Below the pieces are notes generated by a model. That model made no database searches, was not told where the DNA came from, and was given only the letters and a program-made list of their open reading frames with translations. The translations under genes and the position numbers were made by a program. Of a stretch of 6,198 bases of DNA, positions 5,877 through 6,198 are shown piece after piece (the stretch's first letter is position 1; every line of letters starts with the position of its first letter). Origin of the DNA: Dehalococcoidia bacterium (GTDB taxonomy: Bacteria > Chloroflexota > Dehalococcoidia > Dehalococcoidales > RBG-16-60-22); assembly GCA_030615655.1 (NCBI GenBank), contig JAUWYU010000093.1, positions 1 to 6,198 of the forward strand. Direction: 5' to 3'.

Positions 5877-5905
5877 TTGACATACCGTCTTCCGAGACAT
5901 ATAAT
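5877..5905 (+). promoter_or_regulatory. Perfect consensus sigma70-type promoter for the coiled-coil CxxC gene
   Basis: TTGACA (5877-5882) and TATAAT (5900-5905), 17 nt apart, match the consensus at every position. Transcription would start near 5912, which rules out any start codon upstream of that point for the 5940 gene. The -10 overlaps the left arm of the 5901-5920 inverted repeat. Confidence 0.85.
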
Positions 5906-5920
5906 GGGGCTGACCATTAT
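5901..5920. promoter_or_regulatory. Inverted repeat over the -10 and start site; candidate repressor site
   Basis: ATAATGG (5901-5907) and CCATTAT (5914-5920) are perfect 7-bp inverted copies around a 6-nt spacer. They cover most of the -10 and the predicted transcription start. A protein bound here would block the otherwise consensus promoter. Part of the left arm is fixed by the -10 itself, so some of the symmetry comes for free. Confidence 0.45.
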
Positions 5921-5939
5921 TTGGCAGAGGACTAATAAC

Positions 5940-6170
5940 GTGGCCAAGCAAGATAAACTCGAACCGTTAGAAGAGGAGTCAGCGCCAGATATCGAGCGAA
6001 TTGAAAGGCGCCTTGACACGCTGGACCGGCGTCTGGATAATGTCGACTCTATAGTCTCCGCCGTTGCCGAACGCGTCATGCAGCAGCCGATTACTCTCAA
6101 TGTAACCTGCTCCAAATGCGGGCAGAAGATAGAAATCGCCATCATAGGCACTGAGAAGCCAAGTCGATAA
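5940..6170 (+). CDS. Small coiled-coil protein with one CxxC motif, function unknown
   Basis: A 76-residue protein I cannot assign to a named family. Residues 1-17 are acidic and probably flexible. Residues 18-46 form an unbroken heptad pattern with hydrophobic residues at I18, I21, L25, L28, L32, V35, V39, V42 and V46 (3-4 spacing) and R, D, E between them, so a parallel dimer or higher coiled coil is likely. A short beta-like segment then carries C57-S-K-C60-G, half of a zinc-ribbon site, which two chains could complete together. It is predicted cytosolic, with no signal or membrane segment. The start chosen is GTG at 5940: AGAGGA (5926-5931) is 8 nt upstream, and the same frame opened from TTG at 5877 would begin in the -35 box, before transcription starts. 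Confidence 0.8.
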   Translation: MAKQDKLEPLEEESAPDIERIERRLDTLDRRLDNVDSIVSAVAERVMQQPITLNVTCSKCGQKIEIAIIGTEKPSR

Positions 6171-6175
6171 CGATA

Positions 6176-6193
6176 GTTTTATGTAAATAAAAC
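6176..6193 (+). terminator. Possible weak AT-rich hairpin after the CxxC gene
   Basis: GTTTTAT (6176-6182) and ATAAAAC (6187-6193) are perfect inverted copies with a 4-nt loop, 5 nt after the stop codon. The stem is nearly all A-T, so it would be weak. The window ends five bases later, so any U-tract cannot be seen. Confidence 0.3.
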
Positions 6194-6198
6194 AACCA

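Noticed and set aside
5877..5939. Upstream extension of the CxxC protein from TTG at 5877
   Set aside because: The TTG is the first half of the -35 box and lies before the predicted transcription start; GTG at 5940 has a well-placed ribosome site.

Overview
The window looks like chromosomal DNA from a free-living bacterium of moderate to somewhat high GC, with strong Shine-Dalgarno sites and textbook sigma70-type promoters. A stand-alone EF-Tu domain-2-like protein, a NylA-like amidase and a SIMPL lipoprotein would suit Chloroflexota (Dehalococcoidia-like). That assignment is inference from gene content, not proof. There is no sign of a mobile element, CRISPR array, rRNA or tRNA.

Layout. (1) Positions 1-403, minus: the N-terminal part of an unrecognised membrane protein, cut by the window edge, with a consensus promoter. 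(2) 404-575: divergent intergenic region with back-to-back promoters and an inverted repeat. (3) 576-1343, plus: a SIMPL/DUF541 lipoprotein. (4) 1419-3801, plus: a compact riboflavin operon, ribE - ribBA - ribH, with its own promoter, a short leader and no room for an FMN riboswitch. ribD is absent. (5) 3826-5334, minus: an amidase-signature hydrolase convergent with ribH, only 24 nt between stop codons. (6) 5335-5508: intergenic, holding a long hairpin that pairs fully only as minus-strand RNA. (7) 5509-5763, minus: an 84-aa translation elongation factor-like protein. (8) 5764-5939: a second divergent control region, with two strong promoters and two palindromes that share a half-site. (9) 5940-6170, plus: a 76-aa protein with a regular coiled coil and one CxxC.

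How the genes work together. RibBA makes both riboflavin precursors' starting products, from GTP and from ribulose 5-phosphate. RibH joins the pyrimidine and four-carbon branches into lumazine, and RibE dismutates lumazine to riboflavin. The deaminase/reductase step (RibD) must be encoded elsewhere. The other genes have no evident metabolic link to riboflavin.

No complete novel system is evident. The parts most worth a second look are the 5335-5939 region (structured RNA, EF-like mini-protein, and a palindrome-rich divergent promoter controlling a coiled-coil CxxC protein) and the dyad inside the rib promoter.
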